Part shown: positions 1-5,782 of the stretch, one piece after another
Layout: each line of letters opens with the position of its first letter
How positions within the stretch are numbered: position 1 is the stretch's first letter
NCBI GenBank assembly: GCA_934630445.1
Contig: CAKTWY010000123.1
Location: 1 to 7,418 of the forward strand
Source of the DNA: an uncultured Eubacteriales bacterium
GTDB lineage: Bacteria > Bacillota > Clostridia > Oscillospirales > Butyricicoccaceae
Direction: 5' to 3'
Length of the DNA stretch: 7,418 nucleotides
The notes under the pieces: generated by a model
What the model saw: only the letters and a program-made list of their open reading frames with translations
Told to the model about the DNA's origin: nothing
Databases searched by the model: none
Position numbers and translations under genes: made by a program

Positions 1-36
1 GCTCAGGATGACAGTGTGGGGGAGACAGGATGACAG
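1..36. repeat. Two copies of an 11-bp motif, inverted relative to the right end of the window
   Basis: CAGGATGACAG occurs at 4-14 and again at 26-36. The 12-mer CTCAGGATGACA at 2-13 is the exact reverse complement of TGTCATCCTGAG at 7386-7397. I recall intergenic repeats carrying TGTCATCCTGAG in many GC-rich gut Clostridia, so this is probably one arm of a dispersed intergenic repeat. That family assignment is from memory and not tested here. Confidence 0.5.
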
Positions 37-43
37 GTGGAGA

Positions 44-133
44 GGAGGCGCTCCGCATGCTCGGGCGCTCCCTGCGTTCGGGCGCTCCCCGTGCTCAGGC
101 GCTCCCCGTGCTCGGGTTCCCGCCTCGTTCGGG
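44..133. repeat. 17-bp tandem repeat, about five copies
   Basis: Units begin at 44, 61, 78, 95 and 112, exactly 17 bp apart, and a partial sixth (TCGGG) begins at 129. The best-conserved units are TCGGGCGCTCCCCGTGC (78-94) and TCAGGCGCTCCCCGTGC (95-111), which differ at one base. The first and fifth units are more diverged. The array lies just beyond the 3' end of the minus-strand peptidase gene and encodes nothing recognisable. It could be a short minisatellite formed by slippage. Confidence 0.75.
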
Positions 134-156
134 TAAGCCCCGGACGCGGGGCTTAC
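133..156 (-). terminator. Perfect 10-bp hairpin overlapping the stop codon of the M20 gene
   Basis: GTAAGCCCCG (133-142) and CGGGGCTTAC (147-156) are perfect inverted repeats around a 4-nt loop. The stem contains the TAA stop of the minus-strand gene (153-155). No T-run follows on the minus strand, so this is not a classic intrinsic terminator. It may end transcription weakly or protect the mRNA 3' end. Confidence 0.5.
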
Positions 157-1349
157 CGCGCGAGCGCGGCGAGCGTCTGAAACTCCGCCTCCCGGCGGGC
201 ATGCTCCTCCTTCGCGCGCTGCAGCAGCTCCGGCCCGGTCAAAAGGTCGAACAGCACGCCGGCAATGATCTTCGCGCCGAGCAGCATGCCGTCGCGGGCA
301 AAGGGCGTTTTCCCCGCGGCGAGAAATTCCGGCGAGTGGGAGGTGAACTGCTCGCCGATGATCGGAAAGCGCGACACCGCGCCCGGCACGAGGTGCGTCA
401 CACAGGCAAAGTCCGTGCCGCCGGTGCGCTCGCGGAAAGCGAGGCGCTGCGGCGCGCCGAGCAGATCTGCGTTTTTCATGATCGCGTCGTTGAGCGTGTG
501 GGAGGGAAGCTTGCCGGTGTTACGGCGCACGACGTCCACCTCGGCGGTGACGCCGGACATGAGCGCGGCGCCGCGGATGATATCGCGCACGCGCGCCTCG
601 AGCGCGGGCAGCTCATGCGCCTGGTATGTCTGCACGGTGAACAGGCCCGCCGCGCGGAAGGGGTCGAGCGTCTCGCCCGCGCCGGATTCGACGGACGTGA
701 GCAGGACATTGTCGCGCCGCGTGTGCCCGCGCAGGAACTCCATGCCCTGCATGGCGAGCAGCAGCGCGTCCAGCGCGCTGCGCGAAAGCTCGGGCGCGAG
801 CTCTTCGTTGGCCATGACGCCGCAAAAGCGCGCGCGCAGCACGACGCTGGCGAGCGACTTGACGTCCACGGTCGTGTAGGGCGAGGCGTGCGTCATGAGC
901 GCGACGTCGATATCGCGGAAAAGGCCGCGCTCGTTCATGATGTTTTTGCCGGTGAGGTCCTCCTCCGCCGGCGTGCCGTAAAAGACGAGGGTATAGGGGA
1001 TGTCCGGCAGCACCTCGCGCACGGCCTCGGCCGCGGCGATCAGGATGGGGGCCTGCATATGGTGGCCGCACGCGTGGCCGATGGGCAGCGCGTCGTATTC
1101 GGCCAGCAGGCCGACGGAAGGGCCGCCCGGCGCCGTTTCGCATTTGGCGCGCACGGCGGTTTCAAGCCCGCCGGGGCCGCGCTCCACCGCGTAGCCGAGC
1201 TGCGCGAGGGTATCGGCGACGCGCCCGCTGGCAAAGAATTCTTTATGCGCAGGTTCGGGCCGGTCGTAAATTTCATCCGCGAGGGCAAACATCTGCGCGC
1301 GCCGGGCTTCGACCGCGGCGAAAAGGGCGCTCTTGTCTTTCATATGCAT
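153..1349 (-). CDS. M20D-family metallopeptidase / amidohydrolase
   Basis: The 398-residue product matches the M20D (AbgB/IAH-like) metallohydrolases, cytosolic enzymes that cleave N-acyl or peptide-like amide bonds with a two-metal centre. Visible motifs are AEYDALP (83-89), HACGHH (92-97) with likely metal ligands Cys94 and His96, GTPAEE (125-130) with the catalytic glutamates, His154 in MTHA, TGGTDF (309-314) and SHSPEF (337-342) with His338 as the last ligand. The lid/dimerisation domain runs from about 170 to 280. Where most relatives have a G-x-x-x-H-A motif, this protein reads CGVMANEE, so the usual lid histidine appears to be absent. Length is normal for the family. Two in-frame ATGs (1349 and 1343) sit next to a purine-rich RBS, so the start is uncertain by two codons. 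The substrate cannot be named; aminobenzoyl-glutamate-type or N-acyl amino acid amides are the family precedents. The gene is divergent from the phage cassette and probably unrelated to it. Confidence 0.9.
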   Translation of the reverse strand: MHMKDKSALFAAVEARRAQMFALADEIYDRPEPAHKEFFASGRVADTLAQLGYAVERGPGGLETAVRAKCETAPGGPSVGLLAEYDALPIGHACGHHMQAPILIAAAEAVREVLPDIPYTLVFYGTPAEEDLTGKNIMNERGLFRDIDVALMTHASPYTTVDVKSLASVVLRARFCGVMANEELAPELSRSALDALLLAMQGMEFLRGHTRRDNVLLTSVESGAGETLDPFRAAGLFTVQTYQAHELPALEARVRDIIRGAALMSGVTAEVDVVRRNTGKLPSHTLNDAIMKNADLLGAPQRLAFRERTGGTDFACVTHLVPGAVSRFPIIGEQFTSHSPEFLAAGKTPFARDGMLLGAKIIAGVLFDLLTGPELLQRAKEEHARREAEFQTLAALAR

Positions 1350-1366
1350 CGCTCTTTCTTTCTCGA

Positions 1367-1384
1367 TTTTCCACAGGCTGTGGA
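1367..1384 (+). repeat. Left copy of an imperfect direct repeat bracketing the phage cassette
   Basis: TTTTCCACAGGCTGTGGA here matches TTCTGCACAGGGTGTGGA at 7221-7238 at 15 of 18 positions, and both copies continue into an AAATG-like run. The two copies lie just outside the phage-type gene cluster, so they could be decayed attachment-site repeats. They could equally be unrelated DnaA-box-like sequences. Confidence 0.35.
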
Positions 1385-1385
1385 A
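1369..1385. promoter_or_regulatory. 17-bp palindrome in the presumed leader of the M20 gene
   Basis: TTCCACAG, a central G, then CTGTGGAA form a perfect palindrome with 8-bp arms. It lies between the probable minus-strand -10 element and the peptidase start codon, where an operator or a leader hairpin could act. The arms also resemble the DnaA box consensus TTATCCACA with one mismatch (TTTTCCACA at 1367-1375). Function is inferred from position and symmetry only. Confidence 0.4.
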
Positions 1386-1404
1386 GAAATGGCTTTACGC
1401 GTCT

Positions 1405-1413
1405 ATCATAGCA
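1405..1413 (-). promoter_or_regulatory. Probable extended -10 promoter for the M20 gene
   Basis: Read on the minus strand, TGCTATGAT matches the extended -10 consensus TGnTATAAT with one difference. It would start transcription near 1398 and give a leader of about 50 nt before the ATG at 1349. No good -35 box is seen at the normal spacing, which is tolerated by extended -10 promoters. The downstream palindrome at 1369-1385 would fall inside the leader. Confidence 0.45.
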
Positions 1414-1467
1414 CAGTTTTTGCCCGGCGGCGAGACGCGGCGCGCGCAAAGATTGGAAAACGGCTGC

Positions 1468-1488
1468 GGCCCCTCACGTGCGGGGGCC
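1468..1488 (+). terminator. GC-rich hairpin upstream of the fibre gene
   Basis: GGCCCC (1468-1473) pairs with GGGGCC (1483-1488), with a possible T-G pair extending it inward, and is followed by only three Ts. It stands 37 bp before the fibre start codon. It may be a weak terminator or attenuator that insulates or controls the cassette, or the leftover end of an earlier gene. I see no convincing plus-strand promoter between here and the M20 gene. Confidence 0.35.
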
Positions 1489-1525
1489 TTTACATACAAC
1501 ATTCAGCATGAAAGGAGACAGGCAC

Positions 1526-3262
1526 ATGGCATTTACAAAACCAAATGTCAACAAAAGCATCTGGCGTGCGAAGCCCGACGTCGTGCGCGGAAAAAGCGCG
1601 GAGGTCAAGGCGGACTTCGACCGGCTGATCAACGAAAACTCCGCCGATCTGGCGGGGCTCATCGGCGAGCTGGAAGCGCCGGGCGCGGCGGCGTCCATCG
1701 GCAGCGCGTCCGGCACGGTGCAGGCCGCGCTCGACGCGCGCGTGCGCTTTGGAAACGACAGCGCCAAATACATCCGCGTCAACAGCGACAAGGTGCTCGA
1801 GACGTCGGCAGACGGCACGGCGTGGGAGGCGACGGGCTCGTCCGGGCATGTGATCCTCGACAAGGACGGCGCGCAGCTGGCGCAGCGCGCAAGGCTGCAG
1901 TTTGCAAGCTCCACCGTAACGGACGACGCTGAAAACGGCGTGACGATCGTAAACGGCGTAAAGGGCGACAAAGGAGATACGGGCCCGGCCGGGCCGCAGG
2001 GCCCCACGGGCGCGCAAGGGCCGGTGGGGCCGGTGATGACGCCGTCCATCTCAAACGAGGGCGTCATCAGCTGGACGGTGCAGCAAAGCGCCGTGCCGCC
2101 GGCAAGCCGCAATATCCGCGGCCCGCAGGGCGTGCAGGGCATACAGGGCCCGCAGGGCGAACAGGGCATACAGGGTATTGCCGGCAGCCCCGGCGCACAG
2201 GGTCCGCAGGGGCCGCAGGGGGCGGCGGGCGCTGCTGGAGCGGACGGCAGGAGCTTCACGGTGCACGGCAGATACAACACGCTCCTCGCCCTGCAAAACG
2301 ACCACCCGACGGGCGAGGACGGCGACGCGTGGGCGGTCGGTTCGATCGCGGACAACCATGTTTACGTCTGGGACCTCACGGACCAGAACTGGAAGGACGT
2401 CGGGCCGATCGTCGGCCCGCAGGGCGCGCAGGGGCCGCAGGGCATCCAGGGGCCGAAGGGAGACACGGGAGAGCAGGGGCCGCGGGGGCTTCAGGGCGTG
2501 CAGGGCGTACAGGGTGAGCAGGGCATCCAGGGCCCGGAGGGTCCGGCCGGGCCGCAGGGCGAGCCGACGGTGGTGAACGGCAAGAGCGGCGCATCCATCA
2601 CGCTGACGGCGGCGGACGTGGGCACAAAACGAATTTATAATAATCTGTCCGATATTTCTTCCGATCTGACAAGCGACAGCACGCCGTTTGAAGTTGCAAG
2701 TGCGATGGAAGACGGCTCTATGCTGGTAACGGCGACGTCCGGCACTCAATCTAATACCGGCGGTCTGATTCCGCGAGCAGAAAACGGAGCGCTCATTATA
2801 ATCAAGTACAACATTGCCCGCGTGTCGTTTGAATTTATCGGAGAGGCAACAGGTTTTTATGATGCATATCTGCGCTCAACTGCCGACAGGTTCACGGGCT
2901 GGCGGCGGCACTACACGGCGGCGAACAAGCCGACGGCTGCGGACGTGGGGGCGCTCCCATCCGCCGGCGGCACGTTGACGGGAACGTTGATGTTGACCAA
3001 CGGCGTTAACAATGGGAAAGGTGTACTTCTGAAGAACGCAAGCGCTGATGTGGACTACGGCACGCAGGTCAGCGATTACGACGTGAACGAGAATATGTCC
3101 AATCTGCAAGTACGTGCATCCCAGAAGTATGCAAAGCTGAACAACTGCGAAAACACTTTATACGGCACCTATCAGCTGCGCAACATCGCCGCAGGCACGA
3201 CTGACTTGACCGCGGGAACCTCTTCACTGGCTAACGGACAAATCTATCTTGTCTACGAATAA
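1526..3262 (+). CDS. Collagen-like phage tail fibre protein
   Basis: The start at 1526 is chosen because AAAGGAGA (1511-1518) sits eight bases ahead; the in-frame codons upstream at 1478 and 1508 lack this. The product has 578 residues. Residues 1-146 are a non-repetitive N-terminal region, the likely virion-attachment end. Gly-X-Y triplets follow in three blocks: 147-170 (8 triplets), 199-243 (15) and 297-347 (17), rich in GPQ, GIQ and GVQ. The gap 244-296 is a small aromatic module (YNTLLALQ, GDAWAVG, VYVWDL, WKDVG) of a kind seen inside phage collagen-like fibres. After it come VNGKSGASITLTAADVG (350-366) and NKPTAADVGAL...GGTLTGTL (467-488), typical tail-fibre linker motifs. The 367-578 end is probably the variable receptor-binding part. 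Such proteins form rigid trimeric fibres. There is no signal peptide, which fits a virion protein rather than an exported collagen. GC content drops sharply after about position 2625. Confidence 0.85.
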   Translation: MAFTKPNVNKSIWRAKPDVVRGKSAEVKADFDRLINENSADLAGLIGELEAPGAAASIGSASGTVQAALDARVRFGNDSAKYIRVNSDKVLETSADGTAWEATGSSGHVILDKDGAQLAQRARLQFASSTVTDDAENGVTIVNGVKGDKGDTGPAGPQGPTGAQGPVGPVMTPSISNEGVISWTVQQSAVPPASRNIRGPQGVQGIQGPQGEQGIQGIAGSPGAQGPQGPQGAAGAAGADGRSFTVHGRYNTLLALQNDHPTGEDGDAWAVGSIADNHVYVWDLTDQNWKDVGPIVGPQGAQGPQGIQGPKGDTGEQGPRGLQGVQGVQGEQGIQGPEGPAGPQGEPTVVNGKSGASITLTAADVGTKRIYNNLSDISSDLTSDSTPFEVASAMEDGSMLVTATSGTQSNTGGLIPRAENGALIIIKYNIARVSFEFIGEATGFYDAYLRSTADRFTGWRRHYTAANKPTAADVGALPSAGGTLTGTLMLTNGVNNGKGVLLKNASADVDYGTQVSDYDVNENMSNLQVRASQKYAKLNNCENTLYGTYQLRNIAAGTTDLTAGTSSLANGQIYLVYE

Positions 3263-3276
3263 GGAGGTGAGCCGAT

Positions 3277-4353
3277 ATGGCCAAAGGAATATATATCGGT
3301 GTAGGCGGAGTGGCCAGAAAGGCTAAAAAAATGTACGTCGGCGTGGGCGGCGTGGCAAGAAAGATCAAAAAGGGATACGTCGGCGTCGGCGGTGTGGCAA
3401 GGCCGTTTTGGTCGGGCGGGGAGCTGGCGTATTACGGCAAAGCGTCGAACCTGTCGAAAGACAGATACGAGCACGTAGCGGTAACCGTTGGAAATTATGC
3501 GTTGTTTTACGGAGGATATCCTAACCCCAATACGATAGATACCTATACCGCAACTTTAACAAAAGGCACCGCGGCATCAGGAAAGCGTAGATATAATTTT
3601 GCAGGAGCATCTGTTGGGGATTACGCAATGTTCGGCGGAGGCGGACAAGGGTCATCTATTGATGTATATAGCTCGAGTCTTGTACACTCCGAAGTGACTG
3701 GGTTTTATTCATCGAAAGTGGATAATCTGGCTGCAACATCAATCGGTAACCATGTGATTTTTGCGGGAGGAACGGATGATGAAAATGTTGCTCTAAAGGA
3801 TGCACAGGCATTTGATACAAACCTCACGAGAAGCACGCTCACCTCGTTAAGCGCGGTACAGTCTGAGCTGGAAGCAACTCATGTTGGAGAATACGCTCTG
3901 TTTTGCGGTACGGTAACAAATGCGTACAGAATCGGCACACTTGCTAGAACTACAAGTACATCGCCTAACGGAAACGCTGGAAACGGCGCGGCAACTTTTA
4001 TTGGTAAGTATGCGCTTTTTTCTTCAGCAGGTAACTCATACACTACTGTAAACGCCTATAACGAAAGTCTTGCGCGCAGCACACCGACTGCGTTGAGTGT
4101 GGGAAGAACGAATCTGTCGGCTACAACGCTAGGAGAATATGCAATATTCGCAGGAGGGAGATCGAGTGCAAGTAGTTCAGCAACAAAGCTCGATACTGTG
4201 GATGTATACGATACAAGTTTAACGAGAAGTACGGTGCAGGCACTTTCCAGCGCAAAATATGATTTAGCTGCAACTACTGTAGGAAATTACGCTTTGTTTG
4301 GCGGCGGAAGACTATCTGGAACTACAACAGTAGACGTATACACAATTGTTTAG
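3277..4353 (+). CDS. Kelch-type seven-bladed propeller tail protein
   Basis: A near-perfect RBS, AAGGAGGTGA at 3261-3270, precedes the ATG, and the gene begins 14 bp after the fibre stop. The 358-residue product opens with three 14-residue repeats, each containing Y-[IV]-GVGGVAR (residues 6-42), ending in PFW. This opening is familiar from clostridial phage tail-end proteins. Seven copies of a motif like A-x-x-h-G-x-Y-A-h-F-x-G-G start near residues 68, 110, 152, 200, 239, 282 and 331. Between them, DVYxxxLTRST and LS-type segments recur. The pattern predicts a closed seven-bladed kelch-like beta-propeller, with a final strand TVDVYTIV. The likely role is receptor or glycan binding at the fibre tip; this is inferred from position and fold. 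The gene is much poorer in GC than its neighbours (24 of 60 bases at 3481-3540), a sign of separate ancestry or exchange. No signal peptide or membrane segment is seen. Confidence 0.8.
   Translation: MAKGIYIGVGGVARKAKKMYVGVGGVARKIKKGYVGVGGVARPFWSGGELAYYGKASNLSKDRYEHVAVTVGNYALFYGGYPNPNTIDTYTATLTKGTAASGKRRYNFAGASVGDYAMFGGGGQGSSIDVYSSSLVHSEVTGFYSSKVDNLAATSIGNHVIFAGGTDDENVALKDAQAFDTNLTRSTLTSLSAVQSELEATHVGEYALFCGTVTNAYRIGTLARTTSTSPNGNAGNGAATFIGKYALFSSAGNSYTTVNAYNESLARSTPTALSVGRTNLSATTLGEYAIFAGGRSSASSSATKLDTVDVYDTSLTRSTVQALSSAKYDLAATTVGNYALFGGGRLSGTTTVDVYTIV
3292..3402 (+). repeat. Three 42-bp in-frame repeats encoding YxGVGGVAR units
   Basis: Three tandem coding units of 14 codons begin at 3292, 3334 and 3376; the last one is cut short after Arg42. 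The peptide core GVGGVAR is identical in all three, while synonymous positions differ, so the repeat is held by protein selection rather than by recent duplication. Confidence 0.8.
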
Positions 4354-4367
4354 GAGGCAATCAATCT

Positions 4368-4745
4368 ATGAAAAAACTTGAAAAATACACGGGTGAAAAA
4401 ACATACATGTTCCCAAGCGGAGCGCTCGCCACGCCAGAGGTCATGCTCGAACAGTTCCCGGCGGTGCTGACATTCGCGCATATCATCGAGACGGATGAAG
4501 CTGGCGAAGTAGCTTTTGCAGTCCAGAATCTGAGTGCCATGCGCAGCCTTTACGAGATAGATGCGGCGCTGACGGAGACGGAGGCGATCGCGGCGATCGA
4601 GGAGATCATCAACGCGCCTGCGCCGGAACCTGAGCTGTCGGCGGAGGAGCGCAGCGCGGCGGCGCTGGAAGCCATCGCGGCGGGGCAGACGACTGAAAAC
4701 AGCGCGGCGCTTGACGCGCTTCTGACAGGGGAGGAAACAAAATGA
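4368..4745 (+). CDS. Small phage protein downstream of the tail tip genes, function unknown
   Basis: The start follows AGGAGG (4352-4357), which overlaps the end of the propeller gene. The product has 125 residues, is acidic and has no signal or membrane segment. The first half (1-75) looks folded, with TYMFPSGALATPEVMLEQFP and FAHIIETDEAGEVAFAVQ followed by SAMRSLYEID. The second half is a low-complexity Ala/Glu-rich helix. Similar small proteins with an N-terminal PE-x-M-x-x-x-[FY]P motif and a MRSxYxI segment are, from memory, often found just after tail fibre genes in clostridial phages. A helper role in fibre folding or attachment is possible but not shown by the sequence. It overlaps the next gene by four bases (ATGA), which points to translational coupling. 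Confidence 0.7.
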   Translation: MKKLEKYTGEKTYMFPSGALATPEVMLEQFPAVLTFAHIIETDEAGEVAFAVQNLSAMRSLYEIDAALTETEAIAAIEEIINAPAPEPELSAEERSAAALEAIAAGQTTENSAALDALLTGEETK

Positions 4746-5176
4746 ATAAAGTACAGATGGCTCTTGAACTGAGACGGGCGCTGCAGATCTTTCTCGCGGG
4801 CCTTGACGCGCAGACGCACACCGAAAAGATGCTCCAGGTTTCATCGGTCTTTCCGGCCTGGCAGGCCGGCAGGGCATACACTGCCGGCGAGGTGCTGCGC
4901 TATGGCGTCAACGCCGTCGGCGACGCGCAGCTCTACCAGGCGCTGCAGGCGCACACCGCGGCGGCGGAGTGGACGCCGGACGCCTCGCCCAGCCTGTACA
5001 AAAAGATCGGCGTGGGCGAGGACGGCACGCCCGTGTGGACGCCCCCGCTCGGCGCGGCGGACGCGTACGGCGCGGGCGACGTGGTGCTGTACGGCGGAGC
5101 AAAGTACCGCTCTGTCATCGACGGCAACGTCTGGGCGCCGGACGCGTATCCCACCGGGTGGGAAGCGGTTGTCTGA
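4742..5176 (+). CDS. Tandem carbohydrate-binding-module protein (CBM5/12-like)
   Basis: GGGGAGG (4728-4734) precedes the ATG, which overlaps the previous stop. The 144-residue product starts with a helical segment (1-36), then two short modules with the aromatic spacing of the CBM5/12 chitin-binding fold. Module 1 (about 40-88) has W40, AYTAGEVLRYG, QLYQAL and AEWTPDASPSLYKKI. Module 2 (about 98-144) has DAYGAGDVVLYGG, KYRSV, VWAPDAYPTGW. In phages such modules sit on tail proteins and bind surface or environmental polysaccharide. No catalytic domain or export signal is present, so it probably acts as a binding subunit on the particle or on a partner protein. The coding sequence is very GC-rich (49 of 60 bases at 5041-5100), unlike the propeller gene nearby. 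Confidence 0.75.
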   Translation: MNKVQMALELRRALQIFLAGLDAQTHTEKMLQVSSVFPAWQAGRAYTAGEVLRYGVNAVGDAQLYQALQAHTAAAEWTPDASPSLYKKIGVGEDGTPVWTPPLGAADAYGAGDVVLYGGAKYRSVIDGNVWAPDAYPTGWEAVV

Positions 5177-5209
5177 CCCTTTGATCTCACGGCGGAAGGC
5201 TGGGATGGT

Positions 5210-5479
5210 ATGAGCGGGGAACTGGGCGCGCTGATCGCGCTCGTCGGCTGTCTCGTCGGGCTGGCGGGGTGGCTCTACAGCCGCGACAGGCGCACGTCCG
5301 AGGACGCCGAGTGGCGCGGCGAGGTGAACGCCAAGCTCGATGAGCTTTTGAAAATGAAGAGCGATCTGAGCCGCATGGATGTGCGCATCGAGGGCATACT
5401 CGAGCGCATCGCGAAGGTCGAGGCGTCCGCGTCCTCGGCACACAAGCGGCTGGACGAACATCTGCGGGAGGGAAAGTAA
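5210..5479 (+). CDS. Small membrane-anchored coiled-coil protein of the lysis module
   Basis: The ATG follows GGAAGG (5194-5199). The 89-residue product has one membrane helix near its N-terminus (about residues 4-23, LGALIALVGCLVGLAGWLY), then a positive RDRR stop-transfer stretch. After that comes a charged helical tail (about 38-89) with heptad-like spacing of Leu, Met, Ile and Val (LDELLKMKSDLSRMDVRIEG). The tail should lie in the cytoplasm by the positive-inside rule. It abuts the holin gene, and size, layout and place suggest an accessory lysis factor comparable to XhlA-type proteins. However, XhlA carries its membrane helix at the C-terminus, so this is not a clear member of that family. 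Its role could be to modulate holin timing. Confidence 0.65.
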   Translation: MSGELGALIALVGCLVGLAGWLYSRDRRTSEDAEWRGEVNAKLDELLKMKSDLSRMDVRIEGILERIAKVEASASSAHKRLDEHLREGK

Positions 5480-5782
5480 TTGTACGAACTGCTGAAAGAA
5501 TTTATCATGCCCGAGCTTCTGGCGCTCGCGCCGGTGCTGTATCTTGTCGGCGCCGGGCTGAAACGCTCGGGGCTGGCGGACAGGCGCATCCCGGCGGTGC
5601 TGGGGCTGGCGGGCGTTTTGCTCGCGGCGATGTACACAGCGGCGGCGGGAGAATTCCGCACCGCGCGGGATGTGCTGGCGGGCGCCTTTGCGGCGCTGAC
5701 GCAGGGGGTTTTATGCGCGGGGGCGAGCGTGTACCTCCACCAGCTCAAAAAGCAGGCGGGCAAGCGCGATGAAGAAGCTTAA
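5480..5782 (+). CDS. Phage holin
   Basis: Translation probably starts at TTG (5480), directly after the previous TAA and seven bases after GGGAGGG (5466-5472). An in-frame ATG at 5507 has a much poorer RBS. The 100-residue product has three predicted membrane helices, about 12-28, 37-56 and 66-86, and a charged tail (QLKKQAGKRDEEA). The segments YLVGAGLKRSG, IPAVLGLAGVLLAA and LTQGVLCAGASVYLHQLKKQ match the pattern of the small Gram-positive phage holin families such as Phage_holin_5_2 (Hol44-like). Holins gather in the inner membrane and open it at a set time, so the wall enzymes encoded next can reach peptidoglycan. The end overlaps the next gene by 14 bases. If both starts are used, the longer form would carry an extra charged N-terminus, as in holin/antiholin pairs; this is speculative. 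Confidence 0.8.
   Translation: MYELLKEFIMPELLALAPVLYLVGAGLKRSGLADRRIPAVLGLAGVLLAAMYTAAAGEFRTARDVLAGAFAALTQGVLCAGASVYLHQLKKQAGKRDEEA

Noticed and set aside
30..1511. 493-codon open frame on the plus strand opposite the M20 gene
   Set aside because: The minus-strand frame carries all M20D motifs in order. The plus-strand product is Arg/Ala/Gly-rich with no family pattern and no good RBS, as expected for the antisense frame of GC-rich coding DNA.
1478..1525. Fibre gene start at 1478 or 1508 instead of 1526
   Set aside because: The 1478 start lies inside the hairpin, and 1508 has no RBS. AAAGGAGA at 1511-1518 fits only the ATG at 1526.
1474..2355. 293-codon minus-strand open frame rich in Pro, Cys and Gly
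   Set aside because: It is the antisense of the collagen triplets, which read as repeated CGP/PCGP. The plus-strand fibre gene has a strong RBS and known fibre motifs.
2116..2560. Short direct repeats that could suggest a CRISPR-like array
   Set aside because: The repetition follows the three-codon Gly-X-Y pattern of the fibre gene, with no constant-length repeats and no unique spacers.
3277..4353. Diversity-generating retroelement target in the propeller gene
   Set aside because: No reverse transcriptase gene or template repeat is visible in the window, and the gene's 3' end does not show an adenine-directed variable region next to a GC-rich initiation site.
4350..4877. Minus-strand open frame opposite the two small tail genes
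   Set aside because: It crosses two plus-strand genes that are joined by an ATGA overlap and have good RBSs. Its product is Arg-rich and shows no known motif.
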